From Candidatus Brocadiaceae bacterium (GTDB taxonomy: Bacteria > Planctomycetota > Brocadiia > Brocadiales > Bathyanammoxibiaceae): DNA of 5,912 bases. The stretch covers positions 1 through 5,912 of the forward strand of contig JASEHG010000091.1 in assembly GCA_030018855.1 (NCBI GenBank), in the 5' to 3' direction. Position 1 is the stretch's first letter. Each line of letters opens with the position of its first letter. Below the pieces are notes generated by a model, which saw only the letters and a program-made list of their open reading frames with translations, did no database searches and was not told where the DNA came from. Shown here piece after piece: positions 1 to 5,193 of the stretch. The position numbers and the translations under genes were made by a program.

Positions 1-48
1 TCCAAAGAGACACTCCTGAGGATAGTGCAGGAAAGGCTGGGGAAGTAG
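1..48 (+). CDS. C-terminal fragment of an upstream gene (partial, 5' end outside window)
   Basis: Frame 1 is open from the left edge to a TAG at 46-48 and would encode SKETLLRIVQERLGK. The alternating charged and hydrophobic residues look like a C-terminal amphipathic helix. A 7-bp-period inverted repeat follows within about 15 bases, as expected after a gene end. The fragment is too short to assign a family. Another + frame is open to about base 71, so the choice of frame rests only on the helix-like composition and the repeat position. The noncoding gap to the next gene is 194 bases, so an operon with it is not evident. Confidence 0.35.
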   Translation, partial: SKETLLRIVQERLGK

Positions 49-63
49 CCTCTATAGGGGACA

Positions 64-132
64 GGGGCTAGGGACCAGGGGTTAGGGAAAAAGATTGCTG
101 GCCTTTGACCTCTGACCCCTGGCCCCTGGCTC
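64..132. repeat. Degenerate 7-bp tandem repeats in inverted arms (possible hairpin)
   Basis: The left arm reads in steps of seven: GGGGCTA, GGGACCA, GGGGTTA, GGGAAAA (64-91). The right arm does the same: TTTGACC, TCTGACC, CCTGGCC, CCTGGCT (104-131). The reverse complement of the right arm resembles the left arm with mismatches, so the locus could fold into a long imperfect GC-rich stem with a loop around 92-103. It follows the predicted stop at 46-48 and could end transcription, but there is no T-run, so a classical intrinsic terminator is not shown. The rest of the gap (about 165-242) is AT-rich; I could not define a promoter in it. Confidence 0.7.
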
Positions 133-242
133 CGGGGACAAGACCCCCTTGCATCTCAGCGAAACAAGAAAAGATTAAAGCTAAAAATTTATCCACGTCC
201 ATATACTCCATAACAACAGTCATTATTTAAACGCTATCAATT

Positions 243-995
243 ATGCCTGATACCTTTGACCCCGAATACAGTTGGCTTACAACCTGGGAGGAGAACCCCC
301 ACCCCCCCGTCCTCTTTTATGGCACCAGTTCCAATCTGTTACATAAGATTGAGGAACATGGACTAGCCCCCGGAATGGAAGAAGAGGATAACCTCATGGC
401 CATTGCCCGGCACGTCCTCTCCTCGGCCCAAAAGCTAGGAGATAAGAGGACGGCTGAACAGGCAGAAATAATCCTCCTAGAGCATGGGGAAAAGCCAGGG
501 CCTTTGAAGCTGACCTTTAATTATTACCATGCCCTCTATCTTGCCAGAAAAAAGACAAGGAGGTTGGAAGCCCTGCAGTGGCTCTGTGAGACCTTCGGGG
601 AGAGGGCAGGACAATGCGAGGATACAAACCTGGCAGAGTTAGCCATAAACCGGATGCGTTATTCCTGCCGGGGGACGTGTGACCTCCACCTCAGCCCGCC
701 GGGGATAGTAGTATACGTACGCACTGACCTCTCAAAGTTCCAGGATATCTCACCTTTACTGGAGGACAAAAAGGAGCTTAAAAGGGCCTTGAAAGGGAAG
801 AGCCTCCTATGCAAAAACCATTGGCCGAAGACCTCCTGGTGGAAGAAATTAACCAGGTCTGCGGTGGAAAGATATCTGGAAGGGTCCATCAGGGGAGACC
901 AGGACCGTCCTGGCCTCGGCGAAGAGGTCGTTACCCTTTATCCCATCCCCATCGCAGATATACTCAGGATAGAATTACCCCCATCTACACAGTAG
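243..995 (+). CDS. Uncharacterised protein with ADP-ribosyltransferase-like (ART-fold) motif order
   Basis: A 250-residue protein with no signal peptide or membrane segment, so probably cytoplasmic. I do not recognise a named family. Three segments follow the ART-fold order. Near the N-terminus, LFYGTSSNLLHKIEEHGLAP (24-43) resembles the 'HGT...I...GL' strand-helix of KptA/PARP/DarT-like proteins. A central YYHALYLARKKTRRLEALQW (94-113) resembles 'alYLs...A...a', with Y99 as the candidate nicotinamide-stacking tyrosine. A C-terminal GEEVVTLYPIPIADILRIEL (226-245) resembles the glutamate strand followed by 'ipp..I..i', with E227 or E228 as candidate. GIVVYVRTDLSKF (154-166) would be a core strand. 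The usual motif I histidine is replaced by Y27, so activity on NAD+ is uncertain. The ATG at 243 lacks a clear Shine-Dalgarno. The TAG at 993-995 lies in a heptad repeat, so the natural C-terminus may have been altered. It converges on the oxidase gene with a 34-base gap. The coding call is fairly sure; the fold is inference. Confidence 0.75.
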   Translation: MPDTFDPEYSWLTTWEENPHPPVLFYGTSSNLLHKIEEHGLAPGMEEEDNLMAIARHVLSSAQKLGDKRTAEQAEIILLEHGEKPGPLKLTFNYYHALYLARKKTRRLEALQWLCETFGERAGQCEDTNLAELAINRMRYSCRGTCDLHLSPPGIVVYVRTDLSKFQDISPLLEDKKELKRALKGKSLLCKNHWPKTSWWKKLTRSAVERYLEGSIRGDQDRPGLGEEVVTLYPIPIADILRIELPPSTQ

Positions 996-1019
996 GCAGT
1001 AAGGAGCAGGCAGTATGCA
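992..1019. repeat. 7-bp-period tandem repeat in the convergent intergenic gap
   Basis: Four consecutive degenerate heptads (GTAGGCA, GTAAGGA, GCAGGCA, GTATGCA) fill most of the gap between the ART-like gene and the oxidase gene. The first heptad contains the TAG stop of the ART-like gene (993-995). The reverse-complement family, TGCTTAC/TGCCTAC, occurs at 2571-2591 and 2623-2636, so related arrays in opposite orientation bracket the oxidase gene. No T-run is present, so a terminator role is unproven. Confidence 0.7.
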
Positions 1020-1029
1020 GAATCCTACA

Positions 1030-2445
1030 TCAAGAGATAAATATCTTCCCAGGGTTCATTATGCCCTTGGGGTCGAAGAACTTCTTGAGAGACTTCATCA
1101 GCTGGAACTCTTGAGAGGGGACTTCTAAAGGTAAGAACTCTGCCTTGGCAATGCCAATACCGTGCTCCCCCGTTATTGTCCCCCCTATGGAGACCACCTT
1201 TCGTAGCATCTGTTCCACCATCTCCGCCACCTTCTTTTCGTCTTCCTCTCCGTACCCGTAGAGGAAATTCACGTGGACGTTGCCATCGCCTATGTGGCCA
1301 AAGCAGGCGCTATGGATGGAGTATCTCTCCCCAAGGGAGTAGAGTTCTCTCAGTACCTCTTTTATCTTGCTCCTGGGGACGCAGATGTCTTCATTGAGCT
1401 TCCTCCCGGCCACCTTGAAGAGGGCAGGTGAGATGGATTTCCTGACGGCCCACAAGACCTCTCTCTCTTTCGCCGTCTTAGCTACTACAACCTGAAAGGC
1501 CCCATGCTCCCAACATGCCTTTTCTACGCCCGCCACGTCCTTTTCTACTAGAGACGCCTCACCGTCTACGTCTATAAGAAGGAAGGCATTAGCTTTTTCA
1601 GGTATCTCTGCCCCTCCGTACCCCCTGATGGAGTTGATGCAGATACCGTCCACGAACTCAAGGGTCTTTGGTATTATCCCCTGGCCCAGTATTATGCCGT
1701 CGGCCGCATCTGCCGCCGCCTCGGGGTCATTGAAGTAGGCCAACAGGGTCTCCACCCTCTCAGGTAGTGGGATGAGTTTTACCGTAATCTTGGTGAATAC
1801 GCCCAGTGTCCCCTCAGAGCCTACGAAGAGCCTGGTAAGGTCGTAGCCCGCCACACTCCTCAAGGTCCTGCGTCCGGTATTTATTACACTGCCGTCCGGC
1901 AAGACCACCTCCAGAGAGAGGACGTAGTCCCTTGTAACCCCGTACTTAAGCCCGGCCATCCCACCCGAGCACTCGGCCACGTTTCCCCCTAACGTGGAGA
2001 ACTCGGCACTGCCAGGGTCCGGGGGATAAAAGAGTTTGTACCTGGCCACCTCGTCCTGAAATCGCTTTGTAACCACACCAGGCTCCACGGTAGCCATAAG
2101 GTCATTGGGATTTATCTCCAGGATACGGTCCATCCTGGTAGTATCCAGGACTATGCCTCCGTGCAAGGGGACGGAGCCCCCGGAGAGCCCGCTACGTGCC
2201 CCGCAGGGATATACGGGAATTATAAATTTATCTGCCACCTTTATTACGGCAGAGACCTCCTCCGTACTGGAGGCCTTTATTATTACGTCCGGGATGGCCT
2301 TTTGTAGGGTAGCAGTAGCGTCGTAAGAATAACAGACCCTGTCCTCTATATGGGTGATAACGTTTTCCTTCCCTAAGGCCCTGTACAGGGCCTCCAGTGC
2401 GTCAGGGCTTACTTTACTCTCTTTGAGGAGGGTATCTTTTATCAT
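1030..2445 (-). CDS. glcD: FAD-linked oxidase, GlcD family (glycolate/D-lactate/2-hydroxyacid dehydrogenase)
   Basis: Encodes 471 residues from the ATG at 2445; a GTG two codons upstream (2451) would give 473. The ATG is preferred because it places the start about 10 bases below a good promoter -10 box. The N-terminal FAD-binding PCMH domain shows PCGARSGLSGGSVP (about 80-93), PPDPGSAEFSTLGGN (141-155), YGVTRDYV (168-175) and GSEGTLGVFT (209-218). The C-terminal FAD-oxidase domain shows FGHIGDGNVHVNF (382-394), whose His/Asp/Asn/His residues belong to the active-site and metal region, and GEHGIG (426-431). It ends with the typical FDPKGIMNPGKIF. Length is normal for the family and all key motifs are intact. 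The family oxidises 2-hydroxyacids to 2-oxoacids with FAD, passing electrons to partner Fe-S subunits or quinone. No glcE or glcF partner is next to it, so glycolate, D-lactate and D-2-hydroxyglutarate all remain possible substrates. There is no signal peptide, so it is cytoplasmic or peripheral at the membrane. The family call is very sure; the substrate is not. Confidence 0.93.
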   Translation of the reverse strand: MIKDTLLKESKVSPDALEALYRALGKENVITHIEDRVCYSYDATATLQKAIPDVIIKASSTEEVSAVIKVADKFIIPVYPCGARSGLSGGSVPLHGGIVLDTTRMDRILEINPNDLMATVEPGVVTKRFQDEVARYKLFYPPDPGSAEFSTLGGNVAECSGGMAGLKYGVTRDYVLSLEVVLPDGSVINTGRRTLRSVAGYDLTRLFVGSEGTLGVFTKITVKLIPLPERVETLLAYFNDPEAAADAADGIILGQGIIPKTLEFVDGICINSIRGYGGAEIPEKANAFLLIDVDGEASLVEKDVAGVEKACWEHGAFQVVVAKTAKEREVLWAVRKSISPALFKVAGRKLNEDICVPRSKIKEVLRELYSLGERYSIHSACFGHIGDGNVHVNFLYGYGEEDEKKVAEMVEQMLRKVVSIGGTITGEHGIGIAKAEFLPLEVPSQEFQLMKSLKKFFDPKGIMNPGKIFIS

Positions 2446-2455
2446 TAACACCGTT

Positions 2456-2484
2456 ATGATAACAAAGTTTTAGATAGAATTCAA
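2456..2484 (-). promoter_or_regulatory. Sigma70-type promoter candidate for the GlcD-family gene
   Basis: On the - strand, TTGAAT (2484-2479) and TATCAT (2461-2456) are separated by exactly 17 bases. The -10 box matches TATAAT at five of six positions. Initiation about 7 bases below it would fall about 4 bases before the ATG at 2445, leaving almost no leader, in keeping with the lack of a Shine-Dalgarno. The -10 box overlaps an 11-base palindrome, GTTATGATAAC (2453-2463), which could be an operator or chance. Confidence 0.5.
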
Positions 2485-2496
2485 ACTCAGTTCTGT

Positions 2497-2567
2497 GTTG
2501 CCAGTCTTCGGTTGTCAGTCTGATAACTGGCCACCGAAAACTGACAACTGATAACGGACAACTGGGC
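2497..2567. repeat. 7-bp-period inverted repeat able to form a hairpin
   Basis: The left part reads in heptads GTTGCCA, GTCTTCG, GTTGTCA, GTCTGAT (2497-2524). The right part reads ACTGACA, ACTGATA, ACGGACA, ACTGGGC (2540-2567). The arm 2501-2519 matches the reverse complement of 2547-2565 at 15 of 19 positions, and one of the four mismatches would be a G-U pair in RNA. It lies between the end of the cytochrome-fusion gene and the promoter of the GlcD gene, so it may limit read-through. No T-run follows it. Confidence 0.7.
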
Positions 2568-2570
2568 TTC

Positions 2571-2643
2571 TGCTTACTGCCTACTGCTTACTACCTCGCA
2601 GGCTAAAGCTTGCGGTTACAACTGCTTACTACCTACTGCCCCC
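2571..2643. repeat. TGCYTAC heptad array interrupted by a small palindrome
   Basis: Bases 2571-2591 are three near-identical heptads (TGCTTAC, TGCCTAC, TGCTTAC), followed by the diverged TACCTCG. The palindrome at 2597-2614 has arms CGCAGGCT and AGCTTGCG around AA, with a single G-U-type mismatch. Further heptads (TGCTTAC, TACCTAC, TGCCCCC) occupy 2623-2643. This last part overlaps the 3' end of the cytochrome-fusion gene, whose TAG stop (2631-2629) lies within it. The inner palindrome looks like a separate element sitting inside the array. It could fold in the mRNA just after the stop codon. Confidence 0.7.
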
Positions 2644-4059
2644 TGGATGGACAGGGGTCTCTACAGGATGTCTTATCCTCTCCCAGTAGGGTCCAAACTG
2701 GAACGCAGGGCCGTGTTCGGGGTCGTGGCATCCCTTGCAATCCTCAGGGGAGACCTTGCCATACCCATCCTGTAGGGACAGGTCTGAAGACCTGTCCCTG
2801 CGGGCGTTGGCAATATGGAGACTGCCTGGGCCATGGCATATCTCACAACCCACACCTGCAAGGTCGGGGCTAACCTCCTGGGACTGAAAGCCACTCGTAT
2901 AATTAAGGCCCACCACGTGGCAGGCCACACACTCAGGGTCAGAGGCCCGCCCTGCCTTTAGCAGTGTCTCATAGGCAGTGGCATGGGGGGTACTCCCCCA
3001 GTGCTGGGATACGGCAGGGTGACAGGGGCTACATGCACGACTCCCAACATAGCTGGTCTGTCCAGGGAGGGGAAATCTCTCTACCCTGGAGAGGAGTTTC
3101 TCCTCTTTGAGCCTCTCCTGGTAGTTATCAAGGAGGCTGAGCATGAGGGCTGAGTCCTCAAGTCGCTCGTCCAGGGTTACAATCTCCATTACCCCTGAGC
3201 CCTTGTCAGGATTGTAGAGGTACAACACCAGGTGCTTGCCCTTGATACCAGGGGTAAAGACCCAGGTTTTGCCCTCTTTTACTACTACGGGATGGTCTGC
3301 CCTGTGTCCCGATGCTATCAACTGAAATTCCGGGAAGTCCCTGGCTAGCTTAAGGGACTCTTCCATACTGGCATGGGAGAGGAGGACCAGGACGTCTGCC
3401 TTGTCCTTCAACTCCCTTATCAGAGGTGGAAGGGCCTCGGCAGGGGGAATTATTTCTACCCCGGGTGGCATCCGTCCCTTCTCCGCCACGGACGATGGCC
3501 CAAGGAGGGTGGGAGAGAGGATACCCAGGAATCCAATCCTTAAAGGGGCGGGTTTCAAACCCGCCCGTACAGGGGCAGGTGCAAGACCTGCCCCTACATC
3601 ACAAACTTTATAAGGGACTATTTCTAACGTGTAGGGTATGTCTGGATGCGACCCACTAAGCCGTATATTAGAGGAGAGTAAGGTTACAGGGCCTGGGGGA
3701 AAGAGGTAGGCCAGGACCTCCAACCCCATGTCCAGGTCCATCTCCCCCAGGTTATGTATGGAGTGACCCATAATTTTTAGGGCCTGGATAAGGGTTTCTG
3801 CCTTTAATTCATCCTGCCTCCTGACATGGCCTGCGGCGAGGGTGTCCCCGCCAACAAGGTCGCCAAGGCTTACTGATAACCACGGCTCAGAAAGAGATTC
3901 CAGAAAGGTTTGCCTCTTGGCTATACCACCCAGCAGGGGCTTCGCACAGCCACAGGGTTCCAGATAACCCCTTTCCTCACCACTGAAGAGGAGGCAGACC
4001 TCCTGTGCCTGTAATGAGGCAGGGAGGAGGGCGAGGAGCAGGAATATACAGGGTATCAT
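2629..4059 (-). CDS. Exported metallophosphatase-like domain fused to a tetraheme cytochrome c (c554-like)
   Basis: A 476-residue exported protein. Residues 1-18 form a signal peptide (hydrophobic IFLLLALLPASLQA, likely cut after AQA). Residues about 20-300 resemble the UshA/5'-nucleotidase metallophosphatase fold: GD at 66-67, NLGEMDLDMG (103-112) in place of GNHE, LLSHAS (H229) and GHRADH (251-256). The first DxH motif is replaced by EER, followed by EPCGC (34-38) and LGGIAKR, so the canonical two-metal site looks degenerate and phosphatase activity is doubtful. Residues about 338-465 carry four haem c motifs: CSPCH (343), CVACH (377), CEICH (405) and CKGCH (441), with spacing and flanks like cytochrome c554. 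It should act in electron transfer outside the cytoplasm and needs c-type haem maturation; its redox partner is unknown. The start is fixed by the signal peptide and by an ATGA overlap with the DUF1573 gene stop, which implies translational coupling. Palindromic repeats are read in frame at residues 155-174 and about 420-430. The tail after RIRHP probably comes from an adjacent repeat. The haem part is very sure; the N-terminal role is not. Confidence 0.88.
   Translation of the reverse strand: MIPCIFLLLALLPASLQAQEVCLLFSGEERGYLEPCGCAKPLLGGIAKRQTFLESLSEPWLSVSLGDLVGGDTLAAGHVRRQDELKAETLIQALKIMGHSIHNLGEMDLDMGLEVLAYLFPPGPVTLLSSNIRLSGSHPDIPYTLEIVPYKVCDVGAGLAPAPVRAGLKPAPLRIGFLGILSPTLLGPSSVAEKGRMPPGVEIIPPAEALPPLIRELKDKADVLVLLSHASMEESLKLARDFPEFQLIASGHRADHPVVVKEGKTWVFTPGIKGKHLVLYLYNPDKGSGVMEIVTLDERLEDSALMLSLLDNYQERLKEEKLLSRVERFPLPGQTSYVGSRACSPCHPAVSQHWGSTPHATAYETLLKAGRASDPECVACHVVGLNYTSGFQSQEVSPDLAGVGCEICHGPGSLHIANARRDRSSDLSLQDGYGKVSPEDCKGCHDPEHGPAFQFGPYWERIRHPVETPVHPGGSR
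2772..2801. repeat. Palindromic repeat inside the cytochrome domain coding sequence
   Basis: Perfect 12-bp arms, AGGGACAGGTCT (2774-2785) and AGACCTGTCCCT (2788-2799), flank the two-base centre GA. On the coding (-) strand it is read as about RDRSSDLSLQ, between the third and fourth haem motifs. The sequence resembles the second palindrome at 3571-3595 (core GGGxCAGGTCTT on the coding strand) but is translated in another frame. This suggests a mobile or amplified element tolerated in a loop rather than conserved protein sequence. Confidence 0.75.
3465..3487. repeat. 23-bp sequence shared in inverted orientation with 4288-4310
   Basis: The 23 bases here are identical to the reverse complement of 4288-4310. 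The mismatch bases on both sides (3464 and 3488) set the limits. On the coding strand this copy reads VAEKGRMPP (residues 191-199 of the cytochrome fusion). The other copy, in the DUF1573 gene, reads EVASVPSPP. Both sites look like remnants of palindromic elements, because each is flanked by a shorter imperfect complementary arm. Confidence 0.75.
3545..3596. repeat. Double palindromic repeat inserted in frame in the metallophosphatase-like domain
   Basis: Two hairpins stand back to back. GGGCGGGTTT (3546-3555) and AAACCCGCCC (3557-3566) are perfect 10-bp arms around one base. AGGGGCAGGT (3571-3580) and ACCTGCCCCT (3586-3595) are perfect 10-bp arms around GCAAG. The coding strand reads VGAGLAPAPVRAGLKPAPLR (residues 155-174), a low-complexity segment unlike the rest of the protein. 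Known metallophosphatase folds need nothing like it, so it is probably a repeat that entered a surface loop. Confidence 0.85.
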
Positions 4060-5156
4060 TCTCTTATAGTAGCAGAGATGGGAACGGTAATAAGAGGCTG
4101 GGATGTACTCGTAGTATGTATAGTCAGACTCCCTTCAAACCTGCCTACGGGGGCCTCTTTGCTGAGGACTACATCCATACGGTAATTCGCTCCGCCTGAG
4201 GCGGACAAACCTCCCCCCTCCGGGTCTCTACGGAGGCTGAAGACCTCGGCCGGAAGTGGTACTGTTTCCTGAGCCCTCTTCGCCTGAGGCGGAGAAGGGA
4301 CGGATGCCACTTCAACCTTGACTAACCTGACCCCCGGGTTGTGGAAGGTGATAAGTAGCTGTCTTACCGCCTCTGTGCCCCGCCTGACCAGTCCGAAAGA
4401 GAGTCGAGGGGGAAAGACTGAGATGTCGCCGACCACCTCCCCGAAGAAGGGGATAGTGATAATGGGCTGTCTAGGGCTATTAGTGTGGACTACCAGGTCT
4501 CCATCAAACCTGCCCGCAGGAGAATCTCTTTTTACCTCTAATTTTATGGCATAGAGACCGCCTGCCTGTCTCTCTATGGAGGTAATCTCCAAGGCCCTGG
4601 AAGAGGATTGGGCCTCAGATACCTTGAGTTCCATGCCGGTAGGGGATTTTACCTCTACTTTGAGGCTGCGGCCTTCCCCTTGTCTTATCTGGCCCAGCGT
4701 CAATCTGGAGGGTTCAGCCACTACCTCCTCCAGGATGAAGGCCTCCAGGGTTAGGGTATGGGTAGGTTCTGAGGGGTCGTTGGTGTCTACCATCACAGTC
4801 TTGGTTACTTTCCCCACGAAATTTTTAGAATCAAAGGTTACCTCCACATAGGCCTCCCCTCCAGGGGGGATAACCTTCTGAGAAGGTTCGGCTGCAGTAC
4901 ACCCACAGGAGGCCCTGACCTTTCTAATCTCCAGCTCTGCCTCCCCCTCGTTTTTTAGTAGGAAATGATGTCGTACCTTCTCCCCACGGTACATCTGCCC
5001 AAAGGAATGAATGCTCTCGGGGACGGTTAGACGGGGGGTTTTTCTAGGAGCATTCCCGCCATCTTCAGTATTGCATAAACCTTCTCCCCCATAGTATCCT
5101 ATGCAAATCAGGGCAATCAGGACTATATACAGGACGATAGATGCGCCTCGTTCCAT
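4056..5156 (-). CDS. DUF1573-type exported protein with three Ig-like repeats
   Basis: A 366-residue protein. The N-terminus has a hydrophobic stretch (SIVLYIVLIALICIGYY, 6-22) that is either a signal peptide or a membrane anchor; C28 is not in a convincing lipobox. Three beta-sandwich repeats follow. Repeat 1 (about 41-140) is classic DUF1573: HSFGQMYRGEKVRHHFLLKN, then the conserved SCGCT (83-87), IPPGGEAYVEVTFDS and MVDTNDP. Repeats 2 (about 145-243) and 3 (about 247-366) keep the 'xHTNSP..P.i.iP' ending (HTNSPRQPIITIP, HTTSTSQPLITVP) but lack the CGC cysteines. Repeat 3 is longer in the middle because palindromic repeats are translated there (SVPSPPQAKR around 285-294 and LSASGGANY at 317-325). 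DUF1573 proteins are common in planctomycetes and Bacteroidetes; their function is not established. The stop overlaps the next gene's start in ATGA, so the two are co-transcribed. The ATG at 5156 lies only about 2 bases below the predicted transcription start, with no Shine-Dalgarno. A role in assembling or holding the cytochrome-fusion protein is inference from the operon. Confidence 0.88.
   Translation of the reverse strand: MERGASIVLYIVLIALICIGYYGGEGLCNTEDGGNAPRKTPRLTVPESIHSFGQMYRGEKVRHHFLLKNEGEAELEIRKVRASCGCTAAEPSQKVIPPGGEAYVEVTFDSKNFVGKVTKTVMVDTNDPSEPTHTLTLEAFILEEVVAEPSRLTLGQIRQGEGRSLKVEVKSPTGMELKVSEAQSSSRALEITSIERQAGGLYAIKLEVKRDSPAGRFDGDLVVHTNSPRQPIITIPFFGEVVGDISVFPPRLSFGLVRRGTEAVRQLLITFHNPGVRLVKVEVASVPSPPQAKRAQETVPLPAEVFSLRRDPEGGGLSASGGANYRMDVVLSKEAPVGRFEGSLTIHTTSTSQPLITVPISATIRE
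4191..4205. repeat. 15-bp perfect palindrome in the third repeat of the DUF1573 gene
   Basis: TCCGCCT and AGGCGGA are perfect 7-bp arms around one G. The coding strand reads S-A-S-G-G (residues 318-322). The same core, CGCCTGAGGCGGA, recurs at 4281-4293 in this gene, 75 bases away after a separate unrelated stretch. Sequence-neutral residues (Ser, Ala, Gly) suggest a tolerated insertion in a loop. Confidence 0.7.
4281..4310. repeat. Palindromic core joined to the 23-bp shared repeat
   Basis: The core CGCCTGAGGCG (4281-4291) is a palindrome with one central base. Its right side runs into the 23-bp segment 4288-4310, which is identical, inverted, to 3465-3487. The left side (about 4270-4284, ending CCCTCTTCGCC) resembles the complement of the right side with several mismatches. 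The whole looks like a palindrome of roughly 45 bp with one decayed half. The coding strand reads VASVPSPPQAKR. Confidence 0.7.
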
Positions 5157-5164
5157 GAGCTTTA

Positions 5165-5193
5165 ATATTACAGGGCTTCAGTAACATGGTCAA
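5165..5193 (-). promoter_or_regulatory. Sigma70-type promoter candidate for the DUF1573-cytochrome operon
   Basis: On the - strand, TTGACC (5193-5188) matches the -35 consensus at five of six positions. A 17-base spacer leads to TAATAT (5170-5165), which matches the -10 box at four of six. Initiation about 7 bases downstream would fall at about 5158, leaving almost no leader before the ATG at 5156. The -35 box lies inside the first codons of the divergent propeller gene. The -10 is part of the 8-base palindrome TAATATTA (5163-5170), which presents TAATAT on both strands. A matching -35 for the + gene was not found. Confidence 0.5.

Noticed and set aside
64..132. Intrinsic terminator after the first partial gene
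   Set aside because: A long imperfect stem is possible but no T-run follows, and the same heptad pattern occurs elsewhere in other settings, so it is listed as a repeat.
809..1114. + strand overlapping frame at the end of the ART-like gene
   Set aside because: It overlaps both the ART-like gene and the antisense 3' end of the oxidase gene, and its composition is shadow-like.
2453..2463. GTTATGATAAC palindrome as a transcription factor operator
   Set aside because: Only one copy is seen and it overlaps the -10 box, so chance cannot be excluded; mentioned with the promoter instead of being called separately.
2571..2643. Possible CRISPR array in the repeated TGCTTAC stretch
   Set aside because: Units are only 7 bp and contiguous, with no spacers of 25-40 bp and no cas genes nearby.
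2673..2930. Alternative - strand frame reading through the haem region, as a possible frameshift
   Set aside because: The main frame keeps all four CxxCH motifs and a normal end; the other frame has none of them.
3401..3659. + strand open frames across the metallophosphatase region
   Set aside because: They are antisense to a gene with a signal peptide, motifs and four haem sites, and their length follows from the GC-rich palindromes.
4138..4522. CCTGCCyryrGG motifs at about 4138 and 4508 as further palindromic insertions
   Set aside because: They encode the conserved (P/V)GRF(D/E)G segment shared by repeats 2 and 3 of the DUF1573 protein, so protein homology explains them.
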